A stretch of DNA of 50,880 nucleotides from an uncultured Hyphomicrobiales bacterium (GTDB lineage: Bacteria; Pseudomonadota; Alphaproteobacteria; Rhizobiales; Hyphomicrobiaceae): the NCBI GenBank assembly GCA_902826255.1, contig CADEEC010000004.1:1-50880 (forward strand). Direction: 5' to 3'. A program made the position numbers and the translations under genes. This document shows, one piece after another, positions 25,587-34,445 of this stretch. A model generated the notes under the pieces. It saw only the letters and a program-made list of their open reading frames with translations, was not told where the DNA came from and ran no database searches. Position 1 is the first letter of the stretch; each line of letters starts with the position of its first letter.

Positions 25587-27077
25587 ATGGACGCCACCCC
25601 GACTGCGCCGACCCCCTACTGGCGCCAGCAGATCGAGAACGCGCTTCTGGCGCCCATCCGCGCCATGCGGCTCAACTACCTACCGCTGCTGATGGTCTAC
25701 TTCGCCTACGGCGCCATGGGCATCATCGCCGTCGCCCAGACCTTCTGGATCAGGAAGTCGCTGACGTGGACGCCGACCGAACTGGCCGCGCTCGCGATCT
25801 GGTTCACGCTGCCGTGGACCATCAAGATGGTGTTCGGCGAGCTGGTGGATACCGTGAAACTGTTCGGCTCGCAGCGCCGCGCCTATGTGTTCGTCGGCGC
25901 GGGAATGGTCGCGACCTCGCTCATCCTTCTCTCCGGCAGTGCGGGGGGATGGATCACGATCCTGCCGCCGAACCAAGTGTTTGTCGTCGCGTCTCTGCTG
26001 AGTGTGACAGGCCTCGTCCTCCAGGACGTCGTGGCCGACGCCATGAGCACCGAAGTGGTGGCGCGCACGAACCCCGACGGCACGCCACGCCTCAAGCAGG
26101 AGATCGATCATGACCTCGGCATGGTGCAGGTCTTGGGACGGCTTTCGCTCTCGTTCGGCGTCTTTGCCGTCGCCGGCCTCTCGGGCTGGCTGGCGCACCA
26201 TCTGCCCTATGACAAAGTGTTCCTGGTCGGCCTGATCGTGCCGTTGATCTCGATCTCCGGCGCGCTGCTCGTCAAGCTGGAGACCAGCGAGAGCCGTCCC
26301 ATTGATTGGCGCATCCTGGGCGGCGGACTGGTCTTCGGCGCCGTGGTCGCGGCACTCGGCCTCAGCGGCATGCCCTACAGCCAAGAGCTGATCTTCGTCA
26401 TCTCGATGACGGTGGTCATCTGGATGCTCACGCGCGTGACGGCGGAGATCGACCACACCACGCGGCTGCGCATCGCCTTTGCCGCCATCGTCATCTTCGC
26501 ATTCCGCGCCGTGCCCGGCGTCGGCGACGGCTACACCTGGTTCATGATCGATGTCCTGAAGTTCGACGAAGCGTTCTTCGGCATCCTGGGCCAGATCGGG
26601 GCAGGCGTGGCGATCGTCACCGCCTGGATGTTCTCCGACGTCGTGACGCGCAAACCGGTCGCGCAGGTGCTGCTCTGGCTGACCGTCCTGGCCGCCATTC
26701 TCTCGCTCCCCTCGCTGCTGCTGGTTTTTGACGGCTATCGCTATACCGAGGCGGCGTTCGGCGTCGGGGCGCGGGGCATCGCACTGTTCGACACTATAGC
26801 TACGTCTCCGTTTGCCCAGCTCAGCATGATCCCGCTGCTGACCCTGGTGGCGGTGTATGCCCCGGCAGGGCACCGTGCGACGTGGTTCGCCCTGATGGCC
26901 TCCCTCATGAACCTGGCGCTGGTCGCAGGCGCGCTGCAGACCAAATACCTGAACATGATCTTCGAGATTAACCGTGGCTCCTATGAGAACCTGCCGCTGC
27001 TCGTGGTAACGGCTATGGTCGTCGCGACTGCGGTCCCGCTCATCGCCATCGCGATTCTGGGACGCCGCGTCAGGTAG
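25587..27077 (+). CDS. BT1/MFS-family transporter
   Basis: A 496-residue membrane protein with about 12 helices. It resembles the folate-biopterin transporter (BT1) branch of the major facilitator superfamily: WTIKMVFGELVDTVKLFGSQ, VLQDVVADAMSTEVVAR, and VGDGYTWFMIDVLKFDEAFF. Bacterial and cyanobacterial homologues have been linked to folate-type substrates, but the substrate here cannot be read from sequence. ATG 25587 (MDATPTAP) gives a plausible cytoplasmic N-terminus; the frame is open 38 codons upstream over the divergent promoter region. It stands alone, with nothing co-oriented in the same operon except perhaps the small protein at 27255. Confidence 0.86.
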   Translation: MDATPTAPTPYWRQQIENALLAPIRAMRLNYLPLLMVYFAYGAMGIIAVAQTFWIRKSLTWTPTELAALAIWFTLPWTIKMVFGELVDTVKLFGSQRRAYVFVGAGMVATSLILLSGSAGGWITILPPNQVFVVASLLSVTGLVLQDVVADAMSTEVVARTNPDGTPRLKQEIDHDLGMVQVLGRLSLSFGVFAVAGLSGWLAHHLPYDKVFLVGLIVPLISISGALLVKLETSESRPIDWRILGGGLVFGAVVAALGLSGMPYSQELIFVISMTVVIWMLTRVTAEIDHTTRLRIAFAAIVIFAFRAVPGVGDGYTWFMIDVLKFDEAFFGILGQIGAGVAIVTAWMFSDVVTRKPVAQVLLWLTVLAAILSLPSLLLVFDGYRYTEAAFGVGARGIALFDTIATSPFAQLSMIPLLTLVAVYAPAGHRATWFALMASLMNLALVAGALQTKYLNMIFEINRGSYENLPLLVVTAMVVATAVPLIAIAILGRRVR

Positions 27078-27254
27078 TGCTGTCGCACGGGCGCAACAGA
27101 CGATCGTCGCCGGAGGTCGAGCGCGAACCGTGCCTTGACGCTGCCAAACTCGTCCGACTAGGTGCGGGGACGGGATGCAGCGGGGCTCGGATCGTAGGAG
27201 CCGCCTGCAGTTTGCTGAAGCTGGTGCGAATTGCATTGGGGGAGGAAGCGGCCA

Positions 27255-27464
27255 GTGTCTTCGCCTAGCGTTTCCGACGTTTCTTTCCAGCAACAGGCCG
27301 TGCCACAAACGGTGACGCTTGGCTGGACCCTGCGCCGCGCCGCCCTGGGCATCGGCATCCTCCTGGCCTCTGTCGCGCTGGGAGCATGGCTGATGCACGC
27401 CAGCATCGAGACCGACGGCAACAGCCCGCCGGTGCACGGAGAATACGCTGTCTCCCCCGAATAG
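27255..27464 (+). CDS. Small single-pass membrane protein, hypothetical
   Basis: A 69-residue protein. Residues 27-48 form a clean membrane helix (AALGIGILLASVALGAWLM), flanked by a cytoplasmic TLRR and an acidic tail. A GTG start at 27255 is strongly supported by GGAGGAAG 8 bases upstream. An upstream in-frame TTG at 27231 has no such signal. It sits 178 bases after the BT1 gene and 152 before rimK. No function is recognised. Confidence 0.6.
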   Translation: MSSPSVSDVSFQQQAVPQTVTLGWTLRRAALGIGILLASVALGAWLMHASIETDGNSPPVHGEYAVSPE

Positions 27465-27616
27465 AGCCTGATTTGCCGCATTTGCGGCCCCGATAACCCG
27501 ACTGTTGATCCCTCCCAGGTCTGGGCTTTGCCCCGGTCCGGCAATGGATTATCAGAGCATCTGCAGCGCCCCGCAATGCGGGCGCCCACTACGTGATGCA
27601 CGGAGACTCCGGGTCG

Positions 27617-28522
27617 ATGAAGCTCGTCATGCTTGCCCGCAATGCGAACCTCTATTCGCATCGGCGCATCATCGAGGCTGCCCGGGCACGCAAGCACGAT
27701 ATCGAAATCATCAATACGCTCCACGTGCATATGAACATCACGTCGAGCCGGCCCACGCTGATGCACGCGGGCCGCACGCTGCCACACTATGATGCCGTGA
27801 TCCCTCGAATCGGCGCGTCGATCACGCACTACGGTTTAGCGGTGCTGCGGCAGTTCGAGGTGCAAGGTGTGTTTCCCCTCAACGAAAGCGTCGCCATCGG
27901 CCGCTCGCGCGACAAGCTGCGTGCACTGCAGCTGCTGGCGCGCGAGGGCATCGAATTGCCGGTGACGGCGTTCGCGCACGGGCCGCATCGCGCCGAGGAC
28001 GTCATCAAAGAGGTCGGCGGCACGCCGTGCGTGATCAAGCTGCTGGAGGGCGCACACGGCATGGGCGTGATCCTAGCGGAGACCACGGCTTCGGCGAAAT
28101 CCATCATCGAGGCGTTCAGCACGGCCAACATCAACATCCTCGTGCAGGAGTACATCAAGGAGGCAGGCGGCACCGACATCCGCGCACTGGTTGTCGATGG
28201 GGTCGTCGTCGCCAGCATGAAGCGCTTTGGCAAGATCGGAGACTTCCGCGCCAATCTGCATCGCGGGGGCAAGGCAGAGCCGGTCGCCATCACGGAGGAC
28301 GAGCGCCGCACCGCGATCCGCTCGGCGGAAGTGCTGGGTCTCAACGTTGCCGGCATCGACATGCTGCGCTCCAACCGTGGGCCGGTGGTCGTGGAGGTGA
28401 ACTCGTCACCGGGGATCGAAGGCATGGAGCAGGCAAGCGGTGTGGACGTTGCCGGCACCATGATCGCGTTCCTGGAGAAACGCGCCAAGCGCGGTGAAAC
28501 CAAAACGCGTGGCGTCGGCTAG
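27617..28522 (+). CDS. rimK: RimK-family alpha-L-glutamate ligase
   Basis: An ATP-grasp ligase of 301 residues. In Escherichia coli RimK adds glutamates to the C-terminus of ribosomal protein S6. The match to RimK is close along the full length: [108 protein letters not shown]. The ATP-grasp catalytic loop and Mg-binding E/N (VEVNSSPG) are intact. The ATG at 27617 aligns with E. coli RimK; in-frame starts 7-8 codons upstream exist. It is followed by rpe after 13 bases. The RimA and RimB partners known in pseudomonads are not beside it. Confidence 0.92.
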   Translation: MKLVMLARNANLYSHRRIIEAARARKHDIEIINTLHVHMNITSSRPTLMHAGRTLPHYDAVIPRIGASITHYGLAVLRQFEVQGVFPLNESVAIGRSRDKLRALQLLAREGIELPVTAFAHGPHRAEDVIKEVGGTPCVIKLLEGAHGMGVILAETTASAKSIIEAFSTANINILVQEYIKEAGGTDIRALVVDGVVVASMKRFGKIGDFRANLHRGGKAEPVAITEDERRTAIRSAEVLGLNVAGIDMLRSNRGPVVVEVNSSPGIEGMEQASGVDVAGTMIAFLEKRAKRGETKTRGVG

Positions 28523-28535
28523 CGGGGCAAACAGC

Positions 28536-29192
28536 ATGACCAGTACACTCATCGCACCGTCGATCCTGTCGGCCGACTTCGCCAGACTGGGCGAGGAGGT
28601 GCGCGCCATCGATGCGGCTGGGTGCGACTGGGTGCACGTGGACGTGATGGACGGCCACTTCGTGCCGAACATCACCATCGGACCGGTCGTGGTGAAGGCA
28701 ATCCGGCCGCACACGAAGAAGATCCTCGACGTGCACCTTATGATCGCACCAGCGGATCCCTTCATCGAGGCGTTTGCAGCGGCGGGCTCGGATATCATCA
28801 CGGTGCACGCGGAAGCGAGCCCGCATCTCGACCGCTCGCTGCAGCTCATCAAGTCGCTTGGGAAGAAGGCCGGCGTATCGATCACGCCGCAGACGCACGA
28901 GAGCGCCATTGCCTACGTGCTCGACAGGCTGGACCTGATCCTGGTGATGACGGTCAATCCCGGCTTCGGCGGGCAGGCCTTCATTCCGGCGATGTTAGAG
29001 AAGATTGCCCGCGTGCGCGCCATGATCGGCTCGCGACCAATTCACCTGGAGATCGACGGCGGCGTGACGCCGCAAACCGCGGGTGCGTGCACGGAGGCCG
29101 GCGCCGACGTGCTGGTGGCGGGCTCCGCCGTCTTCAAGGACGGCAACTACAAGGACAACATCGCCGCCATTCGTGCCGCCGCCAAGGGGTAA
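28536..29192 (+). CDS. rpe: Ribulose-phosphate 3-epimerase
   Basis: A TIM-barrel epimerase of 218 residues that interconverts ribulose 5-phosphate and xylulose 5-phosphate in the pentose phosphate and Calvin pathways. Metal ligands and catalytic acids are in place: [38 protein letters not shown] and LEIDGGV, with VAGSAVF as the phosphate-binding end. ATG 28536 gives the standard start [15 protein letters not shown]. The gene lies 13 bases after rimK and 30 before dinB, so the three are probably co-transcribed, although the combination has no obvious metabolic logic. Confidence 0.96.
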   Translation: MTSTLIAPSILSADFARLGEEVRAIDAAGCDWVHVDVMDGHFVPNITIGPVVVKAIRPHTKKILDVHLMIAPADPFIEAFAAAGSDIITVHAEASPHLDRSLQLIKSLGKKAGVSITPQTHESAIAYVLDRLDLILVMTVNPGFGGQAFIPAMLEKIARVRAMIGSRPIHLEIDGGVTPQTAGACTEAGADVLVAGSAVFKDGNYKDNIAAIRAAAKG

Positions 29193-29222
29193 CTGCAGGC
29201 ATTCGGACGGAGCGGGCGCACA

Positions 29223-30398
29223 ATGCCGACGCTGTGCCGCGACTGCTGCGAGATGGCCGAGACGGCGGATGACACCTGCGGCCGGTGCGGCGGCACGCGC
29301 CTTGTCGCGCACGTCGAGATCGAGGACCTCGGCATCGCCCACATCGACTGCGACGCCTTCTATGCCTCGGTGGAGAAGCGGGACAGGCCGGAACTGCGCA
29401 ATGTACCGGTGCTGGTGGGCGGAGCGGGCGGACGCGGCGTCGTCACCACCGCGTGCTACATCGCGCGGCAGTCCGGTGCACGTTCCGCGATGCCGATGTT
29501 CCAAGCCCTGGAGCTGTGCCCCAACGCCACCGTCGTTCCGCCGGACATGGCGAAATACAAGCGTGTCAGCGAGCAGATCCGAGTGATCTTCGGCGCCGCG
29601 ACGTCGGTGATCGAGCCGCTTTCGCTCGACGAAGCCTATCTCGATCTGACCGACGACTACCGCACCGAGGCACCGCCGGCGGCCGAAGCGCTGGCGACGA
29701 TCGCTGCGCGAATTGAGCAGGAGGTCGGCATCACGGTGTCGATCGGCCTGTCGTGCAACAAGTTCCTCGCCAAGCTGGCTTCCGACTTCGGCAAGCCGCG
29801 CGGCTTCTCGATCATCGGCCGCGAGGAGGCGAAGGACGTGCTGACGCCGCTATCGGTGCGCAAGATCCACGGCGTCGGTGCGGTCACGGCGCGGCGCATG
29901 GAGGCGGGCGGGCTAGCCACGATCGGCGATCTGCAGAACCTCACCGAACGGGAGCTGACCGCACGTTTCGGCAAATTCGGGACGCGGCTGGCACAGTTCT
30001 CCCATGGCAGGGACGAGCGCCGGGTGACGCCTTGGCGCCCAACCAAAAGCATCTCTGCGGAGACGACGTTCCGCACCGATACCGGTTCGGCGGAACGCCT
30101 GCGGGAGATCGCTGCTCCACTGTGCGCGCGGGTAGCGGCGCACCTTGTCCGCAAGGGGTTGGCCGGGCGCAGCGTCGTCCTGAAACTCAAGACATCGGAT
30201 TTCCAGATCCTGACACGGACGCGGACGTTCACGCATCCGACGCAGCGCGAGGACCTGATCCGGAGCAGCATCTATGCCATGATCGACAAGGAAGCGGACG
30301 GGCGCACCTTCCGTCTGATCGGCGTCGGCGCGGCGGACCTCGACGAAGCGACCGACTCCGATCCGGCGGACCTCTTCAGCTTCGCCGAGCGGGCGTAG
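29223..30398 (+). CDS. dinB: DNA polymerase IV (DinB) with N-terminal zinc-ribbon-like extension
   Basis: A Y-family translesion polymerase of 391 residues. The catalytic motifs are HIDCDAFYASVEK (Asp42 and Asp44 region), the YxxR-type ACYIARQ, and SLDEAYLDLT with the paired acidic residues. Then come the thumb HhH segment KIHGVGAVTARRM and the little-finger domain to the end. Before the palm, residues 1-30 carry five cysteines (C5, C8, C9, C19, C22 in MPTLCRDCCEMAETADDTCG and RCGG), arranged like a zinc ribbon. Similar extensions occur in some alphaproteobacterial DinB proteins (family knowledge). No clear C-terminal clamp-binding QL-type peptide is visible. I see no LexA box upstream. The start ATG 29223 is the first possible. 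Confidence 0.93.
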   Translation: MPTLCRDCCEMAETADDTCGRCGGTRLVAHVEIEDLGIAHIDCDAFYASVEKRDRPELRNVPVLVGGAGGRGVVTTACYIARQSGARSAMPMFQALELCPNATVVPPDMAKYKRVSEQIRVIFGAATSVIEPLSLDEAYLDLTDDYRTEAPPAAEALATIAARIEQEVGITVSIGLSCNKFLAKLASDFGKPRGFSIIGREEAKDVLTPLSVRKIHGVGAVTARRMEAGGLATIGDLQNLTERELTARFGKFGTRLAQFSHGRDERRVTPWRPTKSISAETTFRTDTGSAERLREIAAPLCARVAAHLVRKGLAGRSVVLKLKTSDFQILTRTRTFTHPTQREDLIRSSIYAMIDKEADGRTFRLIGVGAADLDEATDSDPADLFSFAERA

Positions 30399-30470
30399 CG
30401 CGACGAGCCGCCGATTGATCTTCTGCGCGCGCTGACCTCAATATCCAGTCCGTTCGTCGCGGAGGACCCC

Positions 30471-31223
30471 ATGGATCTGCAGCTCGAGAACAAGACGGCG
30501 CTCGTGACCGGCGCAAGCATCGGCATCGGCCGCGGCATCGCCCTTGGGCTGGCGCGGGAGGGGGTACGGCTTGCGCTGATGGCGCGACGCGGCGACCTGC
30601 TCGAAGCCGTCGCCGGCGAGATCGCGGGCGCGGGGGGCGCAAAACCGGTCCTCATCGTCGAGGATTTCATGCAGGAGGGCGCGCCGGGCCGCATCGCGCG
30701 CGCTGCGCTCGATGGACTGGGTGCGGTCGACATTCTCGTCAACAACGCGGGCGGCAGCCGGCCCTTCAAGATCGACGCAGGCGAACAGCAGTGGACCGAG
30801 GCGATGACGCTGAACTTCACACGCCAGCGCCAGCTCACGCATCACCTGCTCGACCAGATGATGGCACGCAAGTGGGGCCGCATCATCAACATCACGGGCA
30901 AGTCGGAGCCGGACGGCATCAACGGCGCGTTCTGCGCCAAGGCCGCGATCCATTCATGGGCAAAGGGGCTGTCGCGCGACGTCGGCAAGCACGGGATCAC
31001 GGTGAACAGCCTGCCGCCGGGCCGCATCAACTCGGAGCAGATCCGGCGCAACTACACGCCTGAATACCGGCAATGGCAGGCCGACAACGAAATTCCGGTG
31101 GGCCGCTATGGCGAGCCGGAGGACATGGCGAACATTGTCTGCTTCCTGGCGTCACCGCTGGCCGGCTACATCACCGGCACCGTCATTCCTATCGACGGCG
31201 GGTTGCGGCGGTACCAGTTTTGA
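30471..31223 (+). CDS. SDR-family oxidoreductase lacking the canonical Tyr
   Basis: A 250-residue Rossmann-fold short-chain dehydrogenase/reductase. The cofactor loop is VTGASIGIGRGIA, NNAG is at the fold's end strand (LVNNAGGS), and the C-terminal sequence VPPG-like LPPGRINSEQI and GTVIPIDGG are typical. The active site is not: where YxxxK is expected the sequence reads AFCAK (GAFCAKAAIHSW). The Lys is kept, but the Tyr position is Ala, and the usual Ser region reads NITGKSEPDG. Either a different residue acts or the protein is not a dehydrogenase (inference). Its 3' end overlaps the convergent gene at 31189 by 35 bases. ATG 30471 follows a GGAGG site. Confidence 0.88.
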   Translation: MDLQLENKTALVTGASIGIGRGIALGLAREGVRLALMARRGDLLEAVAGEIAGAGGAKPVLIVEDFMQEGAPGRIARAALDGLGAVDILVNNAGGSRPFKIDAGEQQWTEAMTLNFTRQRQLTHHLLDQMMARKWGRIINITGKSEPDGINGAFCAKAAIHSWAKGLSRDVGKHGITVNSLPPGRINSEQIRRNYTPEYRQWQADNEIPVGRYGEPEDMANIVCFLASPLAGYITGTVIPIDGGLRRYQF

Positions 31224-31692
31224 GGCGGTCGAGGTCTTCACTCAACTGAAGGTTCTGCAACCGGTTCTCGACCCTGCGGCACGCGCGCGACCACTCCCGC
31301 CTGCTCATGTGGGTGGCGCTCTCCCACATTTTGAGGCAGCTCGTGTAGGTTTCGCTGGCCGGATTCTTGCCTGTTTTCGTATCCCGCGAGCGTTCGGACG
31401 AGCCGGCGCCACCAGGCGACGTACGCTTGCTGGCTGACGGCGGCGCTGCATCCTGGCCCGGCCGCGTCTCGGTGCGCGGCTGCAGGACGGCAGGCGGCGG
31501 GGGTGACGCGCCGGGCGGGCCCGATGTGGGTGGACGGGTATCGAGATTGCGCTGAGATTGCGTCGCCGGCGGTGGGCTCGATGAAGGAGGCGGCGCGGCC
31601 GTCGCAGGACCACCCGACGGCGGCGACGTGGTTTGCGCCACCGCTGCACCGGCGCAGCTCAGCGCCAGGGCAAGAAACAGAGAATGGCGCAT
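31189..31692 (-). CDS. Secreted Pro-rich hypothetical protein
   Basis: A 167-residue protein. The signal peptide MRHSLFLALALSCAGAAVAQ is cleaved probably after AVA. A long Pro/Ser/Thr/Ala low-complexity stretch (about 22-105) follows. A short helical C-terminal domain has one cysteine pair (TSCLKMWESATHMSRREW, RACRRVENRL). No family is recognised; the C-terminal half looks like the only folded part. It is convergent with and overlaps the SDR gene by 35 bases at their 3' ends, and divergent from the quinone oxidoreductase gene. Confidence 0.68.
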   Translation of the reverse strand: MRHSLFLALALSCAGAAVAQTTSPPSGGPATAAPPPSSSPPPATQSQRNLDTRPPTSGPPGASPPPPAVLQPRTETRPGQDAAPPSASKRTSPGGAGSSERSRDTKTGKNPASETYTSCLKMWESATHMSRREWSRACRRVENRLQNLQLSEDLDRLKTGTAATRRR

Positions 31693-31855
31693 CGAACTGA
31701 CCTCGACTTATCCAGCACGCAAACCGTTGCGGGCATATGGGCAACGTGCCAGCGAATGGCAATGTTCCGCTGATACCCGGAATCGACGGCGTTGCACAGC
31801 TCTGGTAACTGATGCGGGAACAATGACATCCGGCAGGCTAAGGAGACGCAGTCCC

Positions 31856-32854
31856 ATGAAGGCGATGCTGAGCAAGCAGATCGGCGGCCCCGAAACGCTC
31901 GTGCTCGACGAACTGCCGGACCCGAAACCGCAGGCGGGTGAGGTGCTGATCGCGGTGAAAGCCTGCGGTGTGAACTATCCCGACTCGCTGATCATCGAGG
32001 ATCGCTACCAGTTCAAGCCGCCGCGACCGTTTGCGCCGGGCGGCGAAGTCGCCGGCGTTGTTGAGGCGGTCGGCGCGGGCGTGACGAGCTTCAAGCCCGG
32101 CGACCGGGTCATCGGCTCGGTGATTTCGGGCGGGATGGCCGAGAAGCTGTGCGTGGAAGCAGCGCGCTGCACGCCGATGCCGGCCAACATGCCGTTCGAT
32201 GAAGCCAGCGCGCTCATTCTCACCTACGGCACGTCCATTCACGCGCTGAAGGACCGCGCGCGGCTGAAGAAGGGCGACACGCTGCTCGTGCTTGGGGCTG
32301 CGGGCGGTGTCGGTGTATCGGCGATCGAACTCGGCAAGGCCTACGGCGCGCGCGTGGTGGCTGCCGTGTCGTCGGAGGACAAGCTGGCGTTCGTGAAGAA
32401 GCTCGGCGCCGACAGCGGCGTCGTCTATCCGCGCGGGCCGTTCGACAAGGCGGGCACCAAGGCACTGGCCGACCTTTTCAAGCAGGCGTGCGGCGAGCAC
32501 GGCGCCGACGTGATCTACGATCCGGTGGGCGGCGACTATTCGGAAGCGGCACTGCGCGCGATCGCCTGGGAGGGCCGGTTCCTGGTGGTCGGCTTCCCGG
32601 CGGGGATCGCCAAGTTGCCGCTCAATCTTACGCTGCTGAAATCCTGCGACGTCGTGGGCGTGTTCTGGGGCGGGTTTGCGCGCCGCGATCCGAAGGCCAA
32701 CGCCGCCAACATCGCCGAGCTGATGCAGCTCTATGCCAAGGGCGCCATCAAGCCGCTGATCTCGGAGCGCTACCCGCTCGCAGAAGCCGGAAAAGCGATT
32801 GCTCGCCTCGCCTCGCGACAGGCGATGGGCAAGATCGTCGTGACGATGGGCTGA
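31856..32854 (+). CDS. NADPH:quinone oxidoreductase-like zinc-free MDR protein
   Basis: A medium-chain dehydrogenase/reductase of 332 residues, closest to the NADPH:quinone reductase/zeta-crystallin group. The GroES-like half has VKACGVNYPDSLIIEDRYQ and GGEVAGVVEAVGAGV; the nucleotide-binding half has LVLGAAGGVGVSAIELGKA and the YDPVGGDYSEAALRA segment. No structural or catalytic zinc cysteines are seen, as expected for this branch. The likely reaction is NADPH-dependent reduction of a quinone or enone; the exact substrate is unknown. ATG 31856 is backed by AAGGAGA about 11 bases upstream. It ends 5 bases before the histidine phosphatase gene. Confidence 0.92.
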   Translation: MKAMLSKQIGGPETLVLDELPDPKPQAGEVLIAVKACGVNYPDSLIIEDRYQFKPPRPFAPGGEVAGVVEAVGAGVTSFKPGDRVIGSVISGGMAEKLCVEAARCTPMPANMPFDEASALILTYGTSIHALKDRARLKKGDTLLVLGAAGGVGVSAIELGKAYGARVVAAVSSEDKLAFVKKLGADSGVVYPRGPFDKAGTKALADLFKQACGEHGADVIYDPVGGDYSEAALRAIAWEGRFLVVGFPAGIAKLPLNLTLLKSCDVVGVFWGGFARRDPKANAANIAELMQLYAKGAIKPLISERYPLAEAGKAIARLASRQAMGKIVVTMG

Positions 32855-32859
32855 CACGC

Positions 32860-33546
32860 ATGTCCGACGTGACGCGATGGTGGTGGATCCGGCACGCGCC
32901 GGTGCCGGACGGCGGGCGCATCTATGGACAAGGCGACGTCGACTGCGACTGCGGCGATGTTGAGATTTTCCGCATCCTGGCGCGCGAGCTGCCGCGCGAC
33001 GCGGTGTGGGTCACCAGCAACCTCGTGCGCACCACGCAGACCGCCCAGGCGATCCTTGCGGCGGATGAAAGCGAACGCCTGCGGGGTGCGGAACTACGCC
33101 CCATCTCGGAGTTTGCCGAGCAGCATCTGGGAGAGTGGCAGGGCCAGGAGCGCAAGGCGTTCTATGCGGCACGCAAAGTCGGCACGCATACGCTGTGGTT
33201 CGCACCCGCCAGTGAGCGGCCGAAGGGCGGGGAAAGCTTCGAGGACCTGATGCAGCGCGTGGTGCCGGCGATCGAGCGGCTCAACACGGAGCATCGCGGG
33301 CGGGACATCGTTGCAGTGACGCACGGTGGCACCATTCGCGCGGCTGTGGGCTTTGCGCTGGGACTGCCGGCGCAAGCGGCGCTGTCGTTCTCGGTCGAGA
33401 ACTGCTCTCTGACGCGGCTCGATCACTTGACGGCCGGAGGCGGCGAGGGGCTGTGGCGCGTGGTGTCGGTCAACCATCGCCCCTGGTCGCGCACCCCCGC
33501 CGCGGAACATCTCGAACAGACGCCCATTGCAATCGACAAGGCTTGA
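32860..33546 (+). CDS. Histidine phosphatase superfamily protein
   Basis: A 228-residue branch-1 histidine phosphatase. The phospho-acceptor motif is WIRHAPV (Arg11, His12), and the second catalytic His is in VAVTHGGTIRAA; SNLVRTTQTA and EFAEQHLGEWQG supply the remaining arginine and glutamate. RHA rather than the common RHG is present. The family includes phosphoglycerate mutases, SixA and cobalamin phosphatases; which substrate this one uses cannot be told. It lies 5 bases after the oxidoreductase gene and is likely in the same operon. Start ATG 32860 places the motif at the expected distance. Confidence 0.9.
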   Translation: MSDVTRWWWIRHAPVPDGGRIYGQGDVDCDCGDVEIFRILARELPRDAVWVTSNLVRTTQTAQAILAADESERLRGAELRPISEFAEQHLGEWQGQERKAFYAARKVGTHTLWFAPASERPKGGESFEDLMQRVVPAIERLNTEHRGRDIVAVTHGGTIRAAVGFALGLPAQAALSFSVENCSLTRLDHLTAGGGEGLWRVVSVNHRPWSRTPAAEHLEQTPIAIDKA

Positions 33547-33581
33547 TTTTCAGGACTTCGGCATTCCTCGAGGGTCAATCC

Positions 33582-34445
33582 ATGGTGCACCGGAAGACGG
33601 GCAGGGCAATATCGGCTCTGCTGTTGCTGGCATGCGTGAACGGGATCGATAGCGCCGACGCGCAGGCAGCTTGCGGCGAGGCCGTCACCCTCAAGACGCA
33701 CGGGAAGACGAGCACGCCGATCAGCATCGCCATGCCGGCGGCGACGGCGCCGCAGGAGGGGCGGATGGTGCTGGTGCTGCTGCCGGGCGGGCCGGGCTAC
33801 ATGGCGCTCGATGCCAAGGGATGCGCGCGCAAGCTTCAGGGCAACTCGTTGGTGCGCTCGACCAAGATATTCAATGCAGCCGGATTCGTGACCGTGCTGG
33901 TGGATGCGCCGTCGGATCATCGTGGCGAGGACGGGCTCGGCGGGTTCAGGCTGTCGGCACAGCACGCCGAGGACATCGGCACGGTGATTGCCGAGATGCG
34001 CACGCGCACGAGGTTGCCGGTTTGGCTGATCGGGACGAGCCGCGGGGCCATCTCAGCGGCAAATGCCGCGAGCCGGCTCAGCGGGCCCGCGGCGCCGGAC
34101 GGGTTGGTGCTGACCTCGGCCGTCACGTCCGGGAAAGTGGGCGGCCGGAAGGCATGGGTGGCGCAAACGGTGATGGGCGCCAAGCTCGAGAACATCAAAA
34201 TGCCCGTGCTGGTCGTTGCGCACGCGGCCGACAAGTGCATCCGCACGCCGCCCAACCTCGCCGCTCGCATCACCGCACGAACGAACGGCGACCGGGAGCA
34301 GACGATCGTAATAACCGGTGGTCCAGGTTCGCGCGGCGGCTCAAGCGTGGAGGCCTGCCAGGGCAGGTCACCGCACGGGTTCATCGATCAGGAAGCGGAC
34401 GTAGCAGCCGGCATCATCCGGTTCGTCCGCGGCGGAACCTACTAG
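33582..34445 (+). CDS. Exported alpha/beta-hydrolase-like protein
   Basis: A 287-residue protein with a signal peptide at about 1-29 (AISALLLLACVNG, then DSADAQA). An alpha/beta-hydrolase fold is suggested by LVLLPGGPGYMALD (oxyanion-type HGG-like loop) and the nucleophile elbow LIGTSRGAIS (GxSxG with Ser153). The likely catalytic Asp is in VVAHAADKCIR and a His may be in SPHGFIDQE. Four cysteines occur after the signal peptide. The substrate is unknown. ATG 33582 is the start of the signal peptide. It is convergent with tctA, overlapping it by 4 bases at 34442-34445. Confidence 0.78.
   Translation: MVHRKTGRAISALLLLACVNGIDSADAQAACGEAVTLKTHGKTSTPISIAMPAATAPQEGRMVLVLLPGGPGYMALDAKGCARKLQGNSLVRSTKIFNAAGFVTVLVDAPSDHRGEDGLGGFRLSAQHAEDIGTVIAEMRTRTRLPVWLIGTSRGAISAANAASRLSGPAAPDGLVLTSAVTSGKVGGRKAWVAQTVMGAKLENIKMPVLVVAHAADKCIRTPPNLAARITARTNGDREQTIVITGGPGSRGGSSVEACQGRSPHGFIDQEADVAAGIIRFVRGGTY

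Noticed and set aside
25680..27437. 585-codon minus-strand open frame antisense to the BT1 gene
   Set aside because: Translation is His/Arg/Asp-rich low complexity typical of antisense high-GC frames.
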